From Alphaproteobacteria bacterium UBA3612 (GTDB lineage: Bacteria; Pseudomonadota; Alphaproteobacteria; Sphingomonadales; Sphingomonadaceae), in NCBI GenBank assembly GCA_002375465.1, contig DFLT01000014.1:137577-201576 (forward strand): a stretch of 64,000 bases of DNA. The letters run 5' to 3'. Shown here piece by piece: positions 25,782-34,452 of the stretch. Both the position numbers and the translations under genes were made by a program. Positions within the stretch are counted from its first letter, which is position 1. Each line of letters opens with the position of its first letter. The notes under the pieces are model-generated. The model had not been told where the DNA came from and did no database searches. It saw nothing but the letters and a program-made list of their open reading frames with translations.

Positions 25782-26133
25782 TTTCATCCTCACGGGCGAT
25801 CAGGTCCTCGAAACTTTCGAGGAAATCTTCGCCGGATGCAGTGCGCTCCACGAAGATGTTGCGAAGATCGCTTTCGTCTTTCTGACGACGGATATAGCCA
25901 TAGGCACCCAGCGTGTTAAGCGCCCGCGTGATCACCGGTTTCGATACGGACAGGCGCGCAGCCAGTCCGCGAACCGTATGAGGACCGCGCTCCAGATAGA
26001 CCAGCAACAATATTGCCATCTGTCTATTCGTCAGGTCGGGCTTTGCCGAACGCACGTAACCAATCAGCGTCTGCATCCAACTGGCCAGCCCACTTGTAAC
26101 GGAGGCGGCACGATTTGTGCGATAGTCTGTCAT
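25729..26133 (-). CDS. MarR-family transcriptional regulator
   Basis: A 134-residue winged-helix regulator. TNRQMAILLLVYLERGPHTV begins the DNA-binding region, RGLAARLSVSKPVITRALNTL is the recognition helix-turn-helix at about residues 57-77, and YIRRQKDESDLRN is the wing with the conserved Asp-Arg-type arginines. Its last 53 bases encode the N-terminus of the NlpC/P60 peptidase in another frame, so the two are certainly co-expressed. It may control that peptidase or its own promoter; no operator is defined. Confidence 0.87.
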   Translation of the reverse strand: MTDYRTNRAASVTSGLASWMQTLIGYVRSAKPDLTNRQMAILLLVYLERGPHTVRGLAARLSVSKPVITRALNTLGAYGYIRRQKDESDLRNIFVERTASGEDFLESFEDLIAREDENDRDSDSRYSRDQPATH

Positions 26134-26224
26134 ATCTCGCCCCGGTCCCTCTCGCTCAGTCGAAAGGTCACAATTGATTAGGGAAGTTTAACGCACTCTT
26201 TGCAAACATAGTTAAATGGATGCA

Positions 26225-27619
26225 TCAGTTTGGCGTGTAGCGCAACCGGATCATCGCAAAACTTGCACGAAGACCAAGGGCCTCCCCGCCGAGCGGCCGT
26301 CCGGGCCGGGCTGCGGGCATCCAGGCGAAGGTGTCGAAGTGAACCCATTTCGTGTCCGCTTCGACAAACCGGGAAAGATACAGTCCCGCAGTGATGGCGC
26401 CGGCAAAGCCGCCACTCGCCGCATTGGACAGGTCGGCGATTTCCGACTTCAACATCTTCAAATATGGGGACCAAAGCGGCAACCGCCATATCGGATCGTC
26501 GACCTTGGAGCCTGCCAATTGCAAGGCGTCGGCAATATCGTCGTCGTGCGTCATCATGGCGGGCAGGTCGGGCCCCAGGGCGACCCGCGCCGCGCCCGTC
26601 AGAGTGGCGAAGTCGATGAGGAGGTCAGGCTCCTCCTCTTCGGCAAGCGCAAGACAGTCGCATAATACCAATCTGCCCTCTGCGTCCGTATTATGAATTT
26701 CGACCGACAGCCCCTTGCGAGTCGCCATGACGTCACCGGGGCGCAGCGCATTTGCAGAGACTGCATTTTCTACCGCGGCAACCAGTAGCGTCAGCCGGAC
26801 GGGCAGGGCCGCCTGCATGACGAGCCGGGCGAGGGCAATGGCATGCGCCGCGCCTCCCATATCCTTTTTCATGTGCCGCATCCCTGCGGCAGATTTCACA
26901 TCCAGTCCGCCGGAATCGAAGCATACGCCCTTGCCGACCAGTGTCAGCTGCGGCGCGTCTGCATCGCCCCAGTCCAGCCGTACCAGGCGTGGTTCCCGCC
27001 CCGGCGCAGCGGCGCGGCCTACGGCATGGATGGCAGGATAATTCTCCGACAGAAGCGCGGGGCCCGTGATCGTCTTAACCGCCGCTCCGAAGGTTTCGGC
27101 TTCGTGCCGGATAGCCGCTTCAAGATCGGCAGGCCCCATATCCTCCGCAGGCGTATTGACGAGGTCGCGGACGAGGGCCTGCGCCTCGGCAAGCATGGCG
27201 GTCTCGGTAAGGATGTCTTGATCGGCGACCAGGAGGACCCGCGGCTGAGGCGCGTCGCCACGCAAATAGCGGTCGAAGCGGTATTGCCCCAGCGCCCAGC
27301 CAAGCGCCGCACCCTGCGGCGCCTCTCCGTCCAGGCGGTACGTTCCCTGCGGCAGCGCCTTTGCCGAGGTGGCGAGCGCCCACATGTCCGCCTCTCCGGC
27401 GGCGCCCAAGCCAACGGCCACGCTCCAGGCGCCTGCATCGCTGCCGGGCAGAATGGCCTGGGTAAAGGCTTCGCCCGTAAATTGTGCCGCCTCCACCGCC
27501 GCCCGCGCCCGCGGGCTCAGTTCCTCCTTCCATGGCTCAAATTCGGAGGTCGTGACGGGGATCAGGGCGCGGGCGTCCTGATCGCGATCGACGGCTAAAT
27601 AGGTTTTCATGTCCTGCAT
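26225..27619 (-). CDS. M17 leucyl aminopeptidase family protein
   Basis: A 464-residue M17 metalloaminopeptidase. The catalytic C-terminal domain has VGKGVCFDSGGLDVKSAAGM with the metal-binding Lys and Asp, and the family signature HNTDAEGRLVLCD. Length is slightly below E. coli PepA (503), because the N-terminal domain is short, as in other alphaproteobacterial members. Starts at ATG 27619 or 27610 are both possible. It lies 90 bases upstream of the marR-type gene's partner strand end and is divergent from the SapC gene. Confidence 0.92.
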   Translation of the reverse strand: MQDMKTYLAVDRDQDARALIPVTTSEFEPWKEELSPRARAAVEAAQFTGEAFTQAILPGSDAGAWSVAVGLGAAGEADMWALATSAKALPQGTYRLDGEAPQGAALGWALGQYRFDRYLRGDAPQPRVLLVADQDILTETAMLAEAQALVRDLVNTPAEDMGPADLEAAIRHEAETFGAAVKTITGPALLSENYPAIHAVGRAAAPGREPRLVRLDWGDADAPQLTLVGKGVCFDSGGLDVKSAAGMRHMKKDMGGAAHAIALARLVMQAALPVRLTLLVAAVENAVSANALRPGDVMATRKGLSVEIHNTDAEGRLVLCDCLALAEEEEPDLLIDFATLTGAARVALGPDLPAMMTHDDDIADALQLAGSKVDDPIWRLPLWSPYLKMLKSEIADLSNAASGGFAGAITAGLYLSRFVEADTKWVHFDTFAWMPAARPGRPLGGEALGLRASFAMIRLRYTPN

Positions 27620-27745
27620 CAGCGGATTGCTATGCCTGCCGCTGCGGAAACGCAATGAGTGTCGCCTTGCGAGAAAGAGGGCGAGCGTCTAAGTCCCGCG
27701 GCACAGATTTCGCTTATCCTCGACTAAAATCCCAAAGGGAAATTC

Positions 27746-28555
27746 ATGGCAACCACTCCTTCAAATGGCGCGGCCGCAGCCGCCCAGCAACTGCCCTTGT
27801 TTTACAAGTCCTTGACACCGCTGTCCTCGCAGCTGCACGGCAATTATGGTATCGACCGCCGCGAGAATCTGCAGTTTGTGAAGGGTGTTCACGCCGTTCC
27901 AATCACGGTGGACGAATTCGCATCGGCGGGCCGCCATTTTCCCATTATCTTTTCGACAGGCGCAACGCCTGCTCCTCTCGTCCTTCTTGGTCTGCAGGAA
28001 GGACAGAATTTCTTCGTCAAGGAGGACGGCAATTGGCAGGAGGGCGTTTACGTGCCGGCCTATATTCGCCGCTATCCCTTCATGCTGGCCCGCCTGCGTC
28101 AGGAATCGGAGGATCTTTCGCTGTGCTTCGACGATACTTGCGATGAAATCGGCGAAGGGAAGGAGCAGGCGTTTTTCGACGGAACCGAGCCGTCGCAGGT
28201 GACGAAGAACGTTCTGAACTTCTGCGAAGAATATGAAAAATCCATCCAGCGTACACGCGCATTCGTTCAGGAGCTCTCAACTCAGGAGCTTCTGATGGAT
28301 GGAGAGGTGTCCATTCAGCCTCCGGGTGACAGCAAGCCGTCCATCTATCGCGGTTTCCAGATGGTCAACGAGGAGAAGCTGAAGGAATTGCGCGGCGATC
28401 AGGCACGCAAGCTGATACAGAACGGTGCCCTGCCGCTGGTTTACGCGCATCTCCTGTCCGTTCAGATCATTCGCGAGCTGTTCGCAAAGGGCACTCCAGT
28501 GCCGGAAACGCCGCTGAGCGTTCCCACGGACGACGGAACCGTTACCAACGGCTGA
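27746..28555 (+). CDS. SapC family protein
   Basis: A 269-residue SapC-family protein, without signal peptide or membrane segment. Family-typical parts are PLFYKSLTPLSSQLHGN near residue 17, VHAVPITVDEF, HFPIIFST, and YVPAYIRRYPFML around residue 105, with the C-terminal LPLVYAHLLSVQII. The family name comes from a surface-layer-associated protein of Campylobacter; the biochemical role is unknown. In proteobacteria such genes sometimes neighbour outer-membrane uptake or surface systems, but here it stands alone, with its own strong terminator. AAAGGGAAA precedes the ATG. Confidence 0.87.
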   Translation: MATTPSNGAAAAAQQLPLFYKSLTPLSSQLHGNYGIDRRENLQFVKGVHAVPITVDEFASAGRHFPIIFSTGATPAPLVLLGLQEGQNFFVKEDGNWQEGVYVPAYIRRYPFMLARLRQESEDLSLCFDDTCDEIGEGKEQAFFDGTEPSQVTKNVLNFCEEYEKSIQRTRAFVQELSTQELLMDGEVSIQPPGDSKPSIYRGFQMVNEEKLKELRGDQARKLIQNGALPLVYAHLLSVQIIRELFAKGTPVPETPLSVPTDDGTVTNG

Positions 28556-28573
28556 GGTTTTCCGGCCACGTAT

Positions 28574-28607
28574 TGCCGTATCGTCGTGGGGAGGCGACGA
28601 TACGGCA
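28574..28607 (+). terminator. Strong hairpin after the SapC gene
   Basis: TGCCGTATCGTCG and its complement form a perfect 13-bp stem with an 8-base loop, 19 bases after the SapC stop, followed by CTGTCTT. It separates SapC from the cytochrome b561 gene. Confidence 0.65.
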
Positions 28608-28633
28608 CTGTCTTAGGGAGGGAGGACGCCGCT

Positions 28634-29188
28634 ATGGCTATGGCGATCGACAGACGCAGTTCTTATTCTCGTGCGGCGATAACCCTGCACTGGCTGATTG
28701 CCCTCGCGGTGATAGGCCAGTTTTTGGGCATTCAATATGCCGAGGGGCTGAGCCGCGAAGACCCTGCCATGGCGACCGTGTACATGATCCACAAGTCCAC
28801 CGGTCTGACGATCCTGGCCTTGACCTTGATAAGGCTGTTCATCCGCTTGCGCCGCGGGTTCATTCCGCTGCCGCAGCACATGGCTGGATGGGAAATCGTG
28901 CTGGCACGAGGCACCCATGTCGCATTTTACGCCCTCCTGCTGCTCATGCCGCTGTCAGGTTGGATATTCGGCATTTCGGCGGACCGAGGACTGGATTGGT
29001 ACGGAATTTTCCCGGTGCCGGCCCTGCCTGCTGGCGGACTGGCTGATGCGGCACACCAGTTCCACGAATTGGGCGCCTGGGCGCTCGTTATTCTGTTCGT
29101 TCTGCATGTTCTGGGCGCGTTGAAGCATCAGTTTCTGGACAGGGACGATGTCCTCGCTCGCATGCTTCCTGCGGCTCGCCGGCGCTGA
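28634..29188 (+). CDS. Cytochrome b561 family protein
   Basis: A 184-residue four-helix membrane dihaem cytochrome of the CybB type, probably moving electrons from quinol to a periplasmic acceptor. Candidate haem ligands are His in ITLHWLIAL, MIHKSTG, RGTHVAFYALL and LFVLHVLGALKH, each at the start or centre of a membrane helix. GGGAGGGAGGA precedes ATG 28634 at a normal distance. It is monocistronic, with hairpins upstream and downstream. Confidence 0.9.
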   Translation: MAMAIDRRSSYSRAAITLHWLIALAVIGQFLGIQYAEGLSREDPAMATVYMIHKSTGLTILALTLIRLFIRLRRGFIPLPQHMAGWEIVLARGTHVAFYALLLLMPLSGWIFGISADRGLDWYGIFPVPALPAGGLADAAHQFHELGAWALVILFVLHVLGALKHQFLDRDDVLARMLPAARRR

Positions 29189-29342
29189 ATGGCAAAGCCT
29201 GTCGAGAACGGCGGCGCCCGAATGGAAAGGGCGAGAAATCATAACGTGGCGGATTGTCACGCTCCTTGAATTGATCGATCGCCATCACATCTCTTGGTCA
29301 GATCGCTCGCATTTCCCCCTTTGTGCGGGCGACTTTATCACT

Positions 29343-29387
29343 GCCGCCGGGCCGGATACCCCCCTCCGCAACCCGGCGGCCTTTTAT
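29343..29387 (+). terminator. Rho-independent terminator
   Basis: GCCGCCGGG and CCCGGCGGC form a perfect 9-bp stem with a 20-base loop, followed by CTTTTATT. It lies about 155 bases after the cytochrome b561 stop and next to the end of the convergent formylglutamate hydrolase gene. The stretch 29189-29342 between them shows no gene. Confidence 0.65.
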
Positions 29388-30238
29388 TCCGCCGCCTGCC
29401 GTAAAGAGCTGAAGTCAGTTCGCAAACGCGACAGAAGCCGGGTAAGCGCCGCGCGTATGGAGGCTTCTGTTGTGGTAAAATTTCCGTTCGGCGACAGCGA
29501 AGCCGGATCAAGATATAGCGACCTGTCGATTTCCAGCTGAACCGCATGCGTTCCCAGCGCTGGATTCCCGTGATATTCGGTCGAATAGCCGCCCGCATAG
29601 GGCGCATTGCGTGCAGTGCGGAAATCGCGTTCCAGCAAAGTCTGTAACCAATCCCCAATGCGCGGATCGCTGCTCATCCCGTTTCTGTCGCCGATCACCA
29701 TTGCGGCGCCGGCTTGCCCCTGCCGTGGGGGCAGGGAAGGCATTGAATGGCAATCGATCAGCACCGCATATCCATTGGCTCCGCGGGCACGCGCCAACAG
29801 CGTTGCCAATTGACGATGATAGGGCTCATGAACCTCCACAATCCGCCGATATGCCTCCTCCAGTCGCAGCGGTCCCCGATAGATGGCCACGCCCGGAGTC
29901 GCGACCCGGGGCAGAACGCCCAGGCCCGCTCTTACCCGCTCACTCAGCTTGAAGCGCGGCGCGCCGGTCAGGATCAGGGGGTCCAATTCTGTCGGATCAC
30001 GATTCAAGTCGATATAGGTCCGCCCGAAAACGGCCGTCAAAAGCGGCAGATCCAACTGTTCCGCCGTTCGCGATACCAACATGTCGACGAAGCGATCCTC
30101 CGCCCGCATCAGCGCAAGCCGCCCCGGCGCGACGTCCGCCAGAAAGCTATCGGGATAATGTGTGCCACTGTGCGGAGATGCCAGCACAATCGGCGGCACA
30201 CGCTCGCCGGCTATGTCGCGAAGGTGGAAGGGTAGCAT
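29384..30238 (-). CDS. N-formylglutamate amidohydrolase family protein
   Basis: A 284-residue FGase-family enzyme related to HutG, which hydrolyses N-formylglutamate. It shows VLASPHSGTHYPD near the N-terminus, DRFVDML, the metal-associated LIDCHSMPSLPP segment, and TEYHGNPALGTHAVQLEIDR towards the C-terminus. No other histidine-utilisation gene is near, so the substrate may differ. ATG 30238 gives a compact start; GTG 30262 is also open. Head-to-head placement with cpdR is a recurring alphaproteobacterial arrangement. Confidence 0.9.
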   Translation of the reverse strand: MLPFHLRDIAGERVPPIVLASPHSGTHYPDSFLADVAPGRLALMRAEDRFVDMLVSRTAEQLDLPLLTAVFGRTYIDLNRDPTELDPLILTGAPRFKLSERVRAGLGVLPRVATPGVAIYRGPLRLEEAYRRIVEVHEPYHRQLATLLARARGANGYAVLIDCHSMPSLPPRQGQAGAAMVIGDRNGMSSDPRIGDWLQTLLERDFRTARNAPYAGGYSTEYHGNPALGTHAVQLEIDRSLYLDPASLSPNGNFTTTEASIRAALTRLLSRLRTDFSSLRQAAE

Positions 30239-30358
30239 GGCGCCAACAGTAGCGCGTTCCACAAGGGGCGGAAAGTCGCCGCCTGTGCAGAACGTCTTGA
30301 TAGAGTTTTAAGGTAGGCGCATTATGCGCGTGGCAGCATCAGATAATCAGGTGAAAGC

Positions 30359-30748
30359 ATGACGGATCAGCCGGAAGGCCGCGCGGGACGCGGACGCATT
30401 CTGCTCGCCGAGGACGACGATTCCATGCGCGCCTTTCTGGAGCGCGCAATCCAGCGCGCCGGATATGATGTCGTGGCCGTCGATCGGGGTACCACGGCAC
30501 TGCCGCATATTGCCGCCGGGGGCTTCGACCTCCTTTTGACGGATATCGTGATGCCCGAAATGGACGGCATTGAACTCGCCCAGCGCGCGGCGGCGCTTGC
30601 CCCCGGCATGCGTGTCATGTTCATCACCGGTTTCGCGGCGGTTGCGCTGTCAAAAGACGGCGGCGCCCCAGAGGGCGCGCGGGTTCTGTCGAAGCCATTT
30701 CACCTGCGCGAATTGACCGGAGAGATCGAAAGAATGCTTGCTGCGTAA
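30359..30748 (+). CDS. cpdR: CpdR-like single-domain response regulator
   Basis: A 129-residue receiver without output domain. The acidic pocket is LLAEDDDSMR, the phosphorylated residue is Asp62 (LLTDIVMPEMDG), and Lys112 is in VLSKPFHLREL. VMFITGFAAVAL is characteristic of CpdR, which in Caulobacter primes the ClpXP protease for cell-cycle proteolysis when unphosphorylated. Its context with an N-formylglutamate amidohydrolase supports that identity. Phosphorylation would come from the CckA-ChpT relay, neither member of which is recognised in this window. Confidence 0.9.
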   Translation: MTDQPEGRAGRGRILLAEDDDSMRAFLERAIQRAGYDVVAVDRGTTALPHIAAGGFDLLLTDIVMPEMDGIELAQRAAALAPGMRVMFITGFAAVALSKDGGAPEGARVLSKPFHLRELTGEIERMLAA

Positions 30749-30755
30749 TTGGCGG

Positions 30756-30784
30756 TTGCAGTCTGCGAAGCGCACCGCTACATC
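30756..30784 (+). promoter_or_regulatory. Probable promoter of tRNA-Val
   Basis: TTGCAG, a 17-base spacer and TACATC end 13 bases before the tRNA, a good sigma-70-like arrangement in the gap after cpdR. Confidence 0.45.
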
Positions 30785-30797
30785 GCGCCTCCTGAGT

Positions 30798-30872
30798 GGG
30801 CGCATAGCTCAGTGGTAGAGCACTGTGTTGACATCGCAGGGGTCGGAAGTTCGAACCTTCCTGCGCCCACCA
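30798..30872 (+). tRNA. tRNA-Val (GAC)
   Basis: A 75-base cloverleaf with encoded CCA. The acceptor GGGCGCA pairs perfectly with TGCGCCC. The anticodon loop TTGACAT gives GAC. The T arm is GGAAG-TTCGAAC-CTTCC. Confidence 0.95.
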
Positions 30873-30913
30873 TCTTCCCCTCCGCTCTTGTTTCACGCCG
30901 GGAGGCTTGTCCC

Positions 30914-31603
30914 ATGGACGTCGACGAATTCGAACTTTGGGAAGCCGAAGATGCGGAGGAGTTCTCCTCTTCCGTGGCAGGCGATATCGGCTTCATTATC
31001 GACCAGGCTCTTGATGCCAGGCGAGAGGCGATCATCGCTCTTCCCGCCGAAGATTTTCTGCTGGATGCTTATGCGCGTCTGGCAGAGGGCAAGCGCGACT
31101 GGCGCCACGTCATGATCGTTCCGACGCATGACGGTATCGTTGCGATTGACGATCCTACTTCGAACGTTGCGACTCTAGCCCGAATTTTCATGCCCAAGGG
31201 CGCGCGCGTCCTGCCCCTGTCGGCGGCCAATGACGATTATAAGCGGGCCGCCGCCGACGCCGATGCGCGCCTGCAGGCGCTGAACTGGCCATTCGATCTC
31301 GTCGTTCTGACGATGGACGATGACGGTGGCGTGATCGGGCTGAAGCAGGGACCCGACATTGACGAGGCCCTGACTGCAGCAGACGACCGCCGTTGCCTCG
31401 GCATGCTCGACGACAGGGGTGCGGAGGCGATCAGCCTGTCGAAGCGTACGATCACGAACGCACGGACCTTGCTGCTCGCGCTCTCAAGCCCGTTGCAAAA
31501 GGCCGAGGCGGAAAATGCGGTCGAGGGTGATGACGGTATTCTCGCGCGCATTCTGGCGGACGTCGCGGTACCCGTTGACGCACATGTCGTCGCCGCGGAA
31601 TAA
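30914..31603 (+). CDS. Degenerate 6-phosphogluconolactonase-like protein
   Basis: A 229-residue protein resembling the 6-phosphogluconolactonase/glucosamine-6-phosphate isomerase fold. DWRHVMIVPTHDGIVAIDDP, then TSN and ARIFMPKG, lines up with the family's W..v.vfa-DER-VP.ddp.SN block, and the C-terminal LSKRTITNARTLLLAL matches its late helix. The catalytic pieces are missing: the DER triad reads THDG and the N-terminal GGxTP phosphate loop reads ALPAED. An enzymatic role is therefore doubtful. GGGAGG precedes ATG 30914. No other pentose-phosphate or Entner-Doudoroff gene is nearby. The assignment is by motif spacing and is only moderately sure. Confidence 0.7.
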   Translation: MDVDEFELWEAEDAEEFSSSVAGDIGFIIDQALDARREAIIALPAEDFLLDAYARLAEGKRDWRHVMIVPTHDGIVAIDDPTSNVATLARIFMPKGARVLPLSAANDDYKRAAADADARLQALNWPFDLVVLTMDDDGGVIGLKQGPDIDEALTAADDRRCLGMLDDRGAEAISLSKRTITNARTLLLALSSPLQKAEAENAVEGDDGILARILADVAVPVDAHVVAAE

Positions 31604-31654
31604 CCGGACTGAAGATCGCCGTGCTGGCGGGCGGATAAATCCGTTCTAGCGCGT

Positions 31655-34030
31655 TTAACTACGCAAACGCTCCGTGCTTTGCGCCAGGGCAACGTACAGC
31701 TTCCCAACATCCGACGATAGCAGCGCAACGGAAAAGGCATCGCCGTCGCGGTCCGTCATGACCCGCCGCATCATTGCCTCGAAATCGTGGATATAGCGGC
31801 GCACGGCATCGCGGAATTCCGCTTCCTCCTCGAAGTGGCGCGCGATCGACTTCGAATCTGCAACTTCTACCAAACGAGCGGCGCGGCGCGTGAAGACGCT
31901 ACGGTCACCGGACTGATACTGCTTCCAGGCGGCCTCGGTGACCTCGGTGGACAGCGCCTTGGTAATGTCGATGGCATTCGAATTCAGCGCTTCGATCAGA
32001 AGATTCGCCTGCTGCGACAGGTCGTTCTTCTGCGCCCGGTCCAGATGCTCATCCGCGTCCTTCACCCGGGCCTCCACCGCCGCAGCCGTCTCCGCAACAG
32101 ACACGAGCGCGCGCGATAAACGCTCGGCGGCAGCATTCGCCGCGTCTGCGGAACGCGCGCTGACCGCCTCGATTTCCCCGATCTGCTCCCTCAACGGACC
32201 GGACGCACTGTCGCGGACGGCATCGTCACTCGCCCGCTTCAGCGCTTCGACCGCCTCGTCGACGACGCGTGCCAGCGTCTCCCGGACCGATTCGGAGGCT
32301 TGGGCGGCAACCTCCCGCACGCGGCCAAGCGCATCGATCAGTTGGCTTGCAGATCCCAGCGCCGTGCCTTCCGCCAATTGCTGCGTCTCGGTCAGGGACA
32401 CGTGCGCCTGCCGTAAATTGTCGTTCAATTCGTCCGTGGTTTGCGCCAAAGATAGCCGCGCAGTCTCAATCGCGGCGACCGATTCGCCGATTTCCGCGCG
32501 AGTGGTTGCCACTGGCGAAGAAAGGGCCGCGGCGGCGTCGGACAGCCGGTCGAAATCGGCCTGCAGTTCGGCAACGCCCGTACGCATCCGCTCTACCTCT
32601 GCAGCGCTGCCACTGGTGACTTCCGGCAAACGAGCATTCATCAGCCCGATAACCTCTTCAATCTCGCTCCGTGCCGTGCTGATTGATTCGGACAGATTGT
32701 CGGCAAGCGCCCCATGTCGTGCCAACGGCGCGCCCGCTGCCTCTGCCTCGCCTTGCAGCCATATCAGCCGCCCCTCCAGCGTCTCGATCAGTCCATCGAG
32801 CGCCAGGCGCGTATTTTTCAGGCGATTGTCGAGACCAGCAAAACCGCCACTGGCGCGCTCGAAAAGGGCGGCACTGCGTTCGTCCTGTTCGACAAATCCC
32901 GTGGCGAGCGCCTGCGATCTTTCGACAAGAATATTAAGGCGTTCTTCTATGCTTTCGACCGCACTGCGCCCGGTCTCGTCCAGCGAAATATTGGCCCGCT
33001 CTATCGCGGCATTCAGAACGTCTGTCTGCGCGCCGACGCCGCTTCGCATCTCTTCCAACGCAGAGGCGGTACGTTCAAGCGCCCGGTCTATACGCTCATG
33101 AAGCTCGTTTCCTCGCTCCTGCATTTGCGCTTCCACATCCCGCGCCGTGGCATCGATATGCGCTAGCAGGGTATCCGCCTCCCGCGCGCGGCGCAGCGCC
33201 GTGGACGACAATTCATTATCCTGCTGGTCTATCTGCTGAAAACGAGCCGTCAGTTCGTCGATGCGCAGCGTCGCGGCCTCGGCATGCCCGGAAAGCGCGT
33301 CGCCAATGCTGGTCGTCCGTTCAGTCAGTTCAGGCAGAATTTCACCGAGCGAGGCAATTCGTGCATGCGTCTGATCCGCCCTTTCAGCCAGTTGCGCGAT
33401 CAGGATCTCGATCTGCTCGCGATCCGCCGCCATGGTGGACGACGCGGCCTCCGTCGTTTCCGCCGCGCGGTTCGTCACACGCTCCAGGTCCGCACCTATC
33501 TGACCAAGCCCAGACCCCAGATCATCCATCCGTGCAGCGACGGCGGCAATCAGCCCGTCGACGCCTTCGACCTGGCGTCGCACCATTGTGGCGCTTTCTT
33601 CGAAACGTGCCTCTGCGGCCTCTATGCGCGCCAGTGTTTCGGGGCCGCGCCGCGGATCGAACCGCGACATGAAATAGGCCATCATCCATAACATCGTCAG
33701 CGGTGCAAAGGTGCCCGCGGATATCGCTGCCCACTCGGTCAGCGGAACGTCGGCAGGGTCAAGGTCTTGTTGGATTAGCCAGATCAGCGCAGCCGCAGCG
33801 GCAAGCCAGATGATCGAGAGAATCGCCGCGATCCAGATGATCCGCGGCGTCCGCGCGGGTGCCGGGTCCTCATCGTCATGGTACCAGGCGGTGGCGGCAT
33901 CCATGGGTGGGGCAGCGTCCATGGGCGGCTGAGTGACCGGGGCCGTCGAGGCCTCTTGATTGTCTAAGGGCTGCGTGGCGATGGCCCGGGGCTCCGTCTC
34001 GGTTAACAGGTATCCGCGTTGTAGCAGCAC
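31655..34030 (-). CDS. Large membrane-anchored coiled-coil protein, TipN-like
   Basis: A 791-residue protein with a Pro/Ala-rich N-terminus, two membrane helices (about 64-86 and 99-121), then almost continuous Ala/Glu/Arg-rich coiled coil from about 130 to 690, and a compact C-terminal region (about 700-791; RRAARLVEVADSKSIARHFE, then FRDAVRRYIHDFEAMMRRV). Two N-terminal helices followed by one long coiled coil is the layout of the Caulobacter pole marker TipN. Identity is inferred from architecture, since coiled coils give misleading similarity; such proteins are often mislabelled as ATPases, and no nucleotide-binding motif is present. The GTG start is uncertain; ATG 33922 is possible. It is divergent from an HPt gene. 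Confidence 0.85.
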   Translation of the reverse strand: MLLQRGYLLTETEPRAIATQPLDNQEASTAPVTQPPMDAAPPMDAATAWYHDDEDPAPARTPRIIWIAAILSIIWLAAAAALIWLIQQDLDPADVPLTEWAAISAGTFAPLTMLWMMAYFMSRFDPRRGPETLARIEAAEARFEESATMVRRQVEGVDGLIAAVAARMDDLGSGLGQIGADLERVTNRAAETTEAASSTMAADREQIEILIAQLAERADQTHARIASLGEILPELTERTTSIGDALSGHAEAATLRIDELTARFQQIDQQDNELSSTALRRAREADTLLAHIDATARDVEAQMQERGNELHERIDRALERTASALEEMRSGVGAQTDVLNAAIERANISLDETGRSAVESIEERLNILVERSQALATGFVEQDERSAALFERASGGFAGLDNRLKNTRLALDGLIETLEGRLIWLQGEAEAAGAPLARHGALADNLSESISTARSEIEEVIGLMNARLPEVTSGSAAEVERMRTGVAELQADFDRLSDAAAALSSPVATTRAEIGESVAAIETARLSLAQTTDELNDNLRQAHVSLTETQQLAEGTALGSASQLIDALGRVREVAAQASESVRETLARVVDEAVEALKRASDDAVRDSASGPLREQIGEIEAVSARSADAANAAAERLSRALVSVAETAAAVEARVKDADEHLDRAQKNDLSQQANLLIEALNSNAIDITKALSTEVTEAAWKQYQSGDRSVFTRRAARLVEVADSKSIARHFEEEAEFRDAVRRYIHDFEAMMRRVMTDRDGDAFSVALLSSDVGKLYVALAQSTERLRS
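33897..33928. repeat. Short tandem repeat coding PPMDAA twice
   Basis: Two near-identical 14-base cores with an 18-base period lie inside the N-terminal part of the coiled-coil gene and encode PPMDAAPPMDAA. It is a small in-frame duplication, not a non-coding repeat. Confidence 0.6.
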
Positions 34031-34105
34031 ACCCCCGCGCTGGACAGTCGCCTATTGGGTCTGCGTGCATCCTCGCTTAACCTTCAGGTGATTAGGAGGG
34101 CAGTC

Positions 34106-34390
34106 ATGGTTTCCAGCGCTCTTTACGATATTACCGGGGGTGACCCTGTCCAAATGCAGGCGCTGATCCGGGAGTTCCGGCTCGCCATCTTGCGCTCGAT
34201 TGATGATATGAAGGCGACGGCCACGGAGCGGGAGTGGCGGGATTGCGCCCATCGGTTGAAGGGCGGCGCACTCGCAATCGGAGCGGATCACCTTGCCGCC
34301 ATTGCCGCCGATGCGGAAAGCGGCGCGATACCTCGTGCAGACTGCATGAAGTTGATCGACGAGGCCTTCGCCGCCGAATTTCCGGAGTAA
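34106..34390 (+). CDS. Stand-alone HPt-domain phosphotransfer protein
   Basis: A 94-residue histidine phosphotransfer domain. The phosphorylatable His49 is in CAHRLKGGALAIGAD, the classic HxLKG motif, and the helical pattern fits a four-helix bundle with nothing added. AGGAGG lies seven bases before ATG 34106. It starts 75 bases from the divergent TipN-like gene. It may relay phosphate among the hybrid kinases of the cell; the window offers CpdR as a receiver, but the degenerate kinase at 38353 lacks a phospho-acceptor His, so no partner is demonstrated. Confidence 0.9.
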   Translation: MVSSALYDITGGDPVQMQALIREFRLAILRSIDDMKATATEREWRDCAHRLKGGALAIGADHLAAIAADAESGAIPRADCMKLIDEAFAAEFPE

Positions 34391-34452
34391 GGGGGTTCCG
34401 GCACAGGCCCGCCCTGTGCTTGAGGAGCCGAACCTTCCTGGAGATCTGTTTT

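Noticed and set aside
33897..33928. Short direct repeats as a possible CRISPR or regulatory repeat
   Set aside because: Only two units, in frame, encoding PPMDAA twice in a protein. No CRISPR array or cas gene is seen anywhere in the window.
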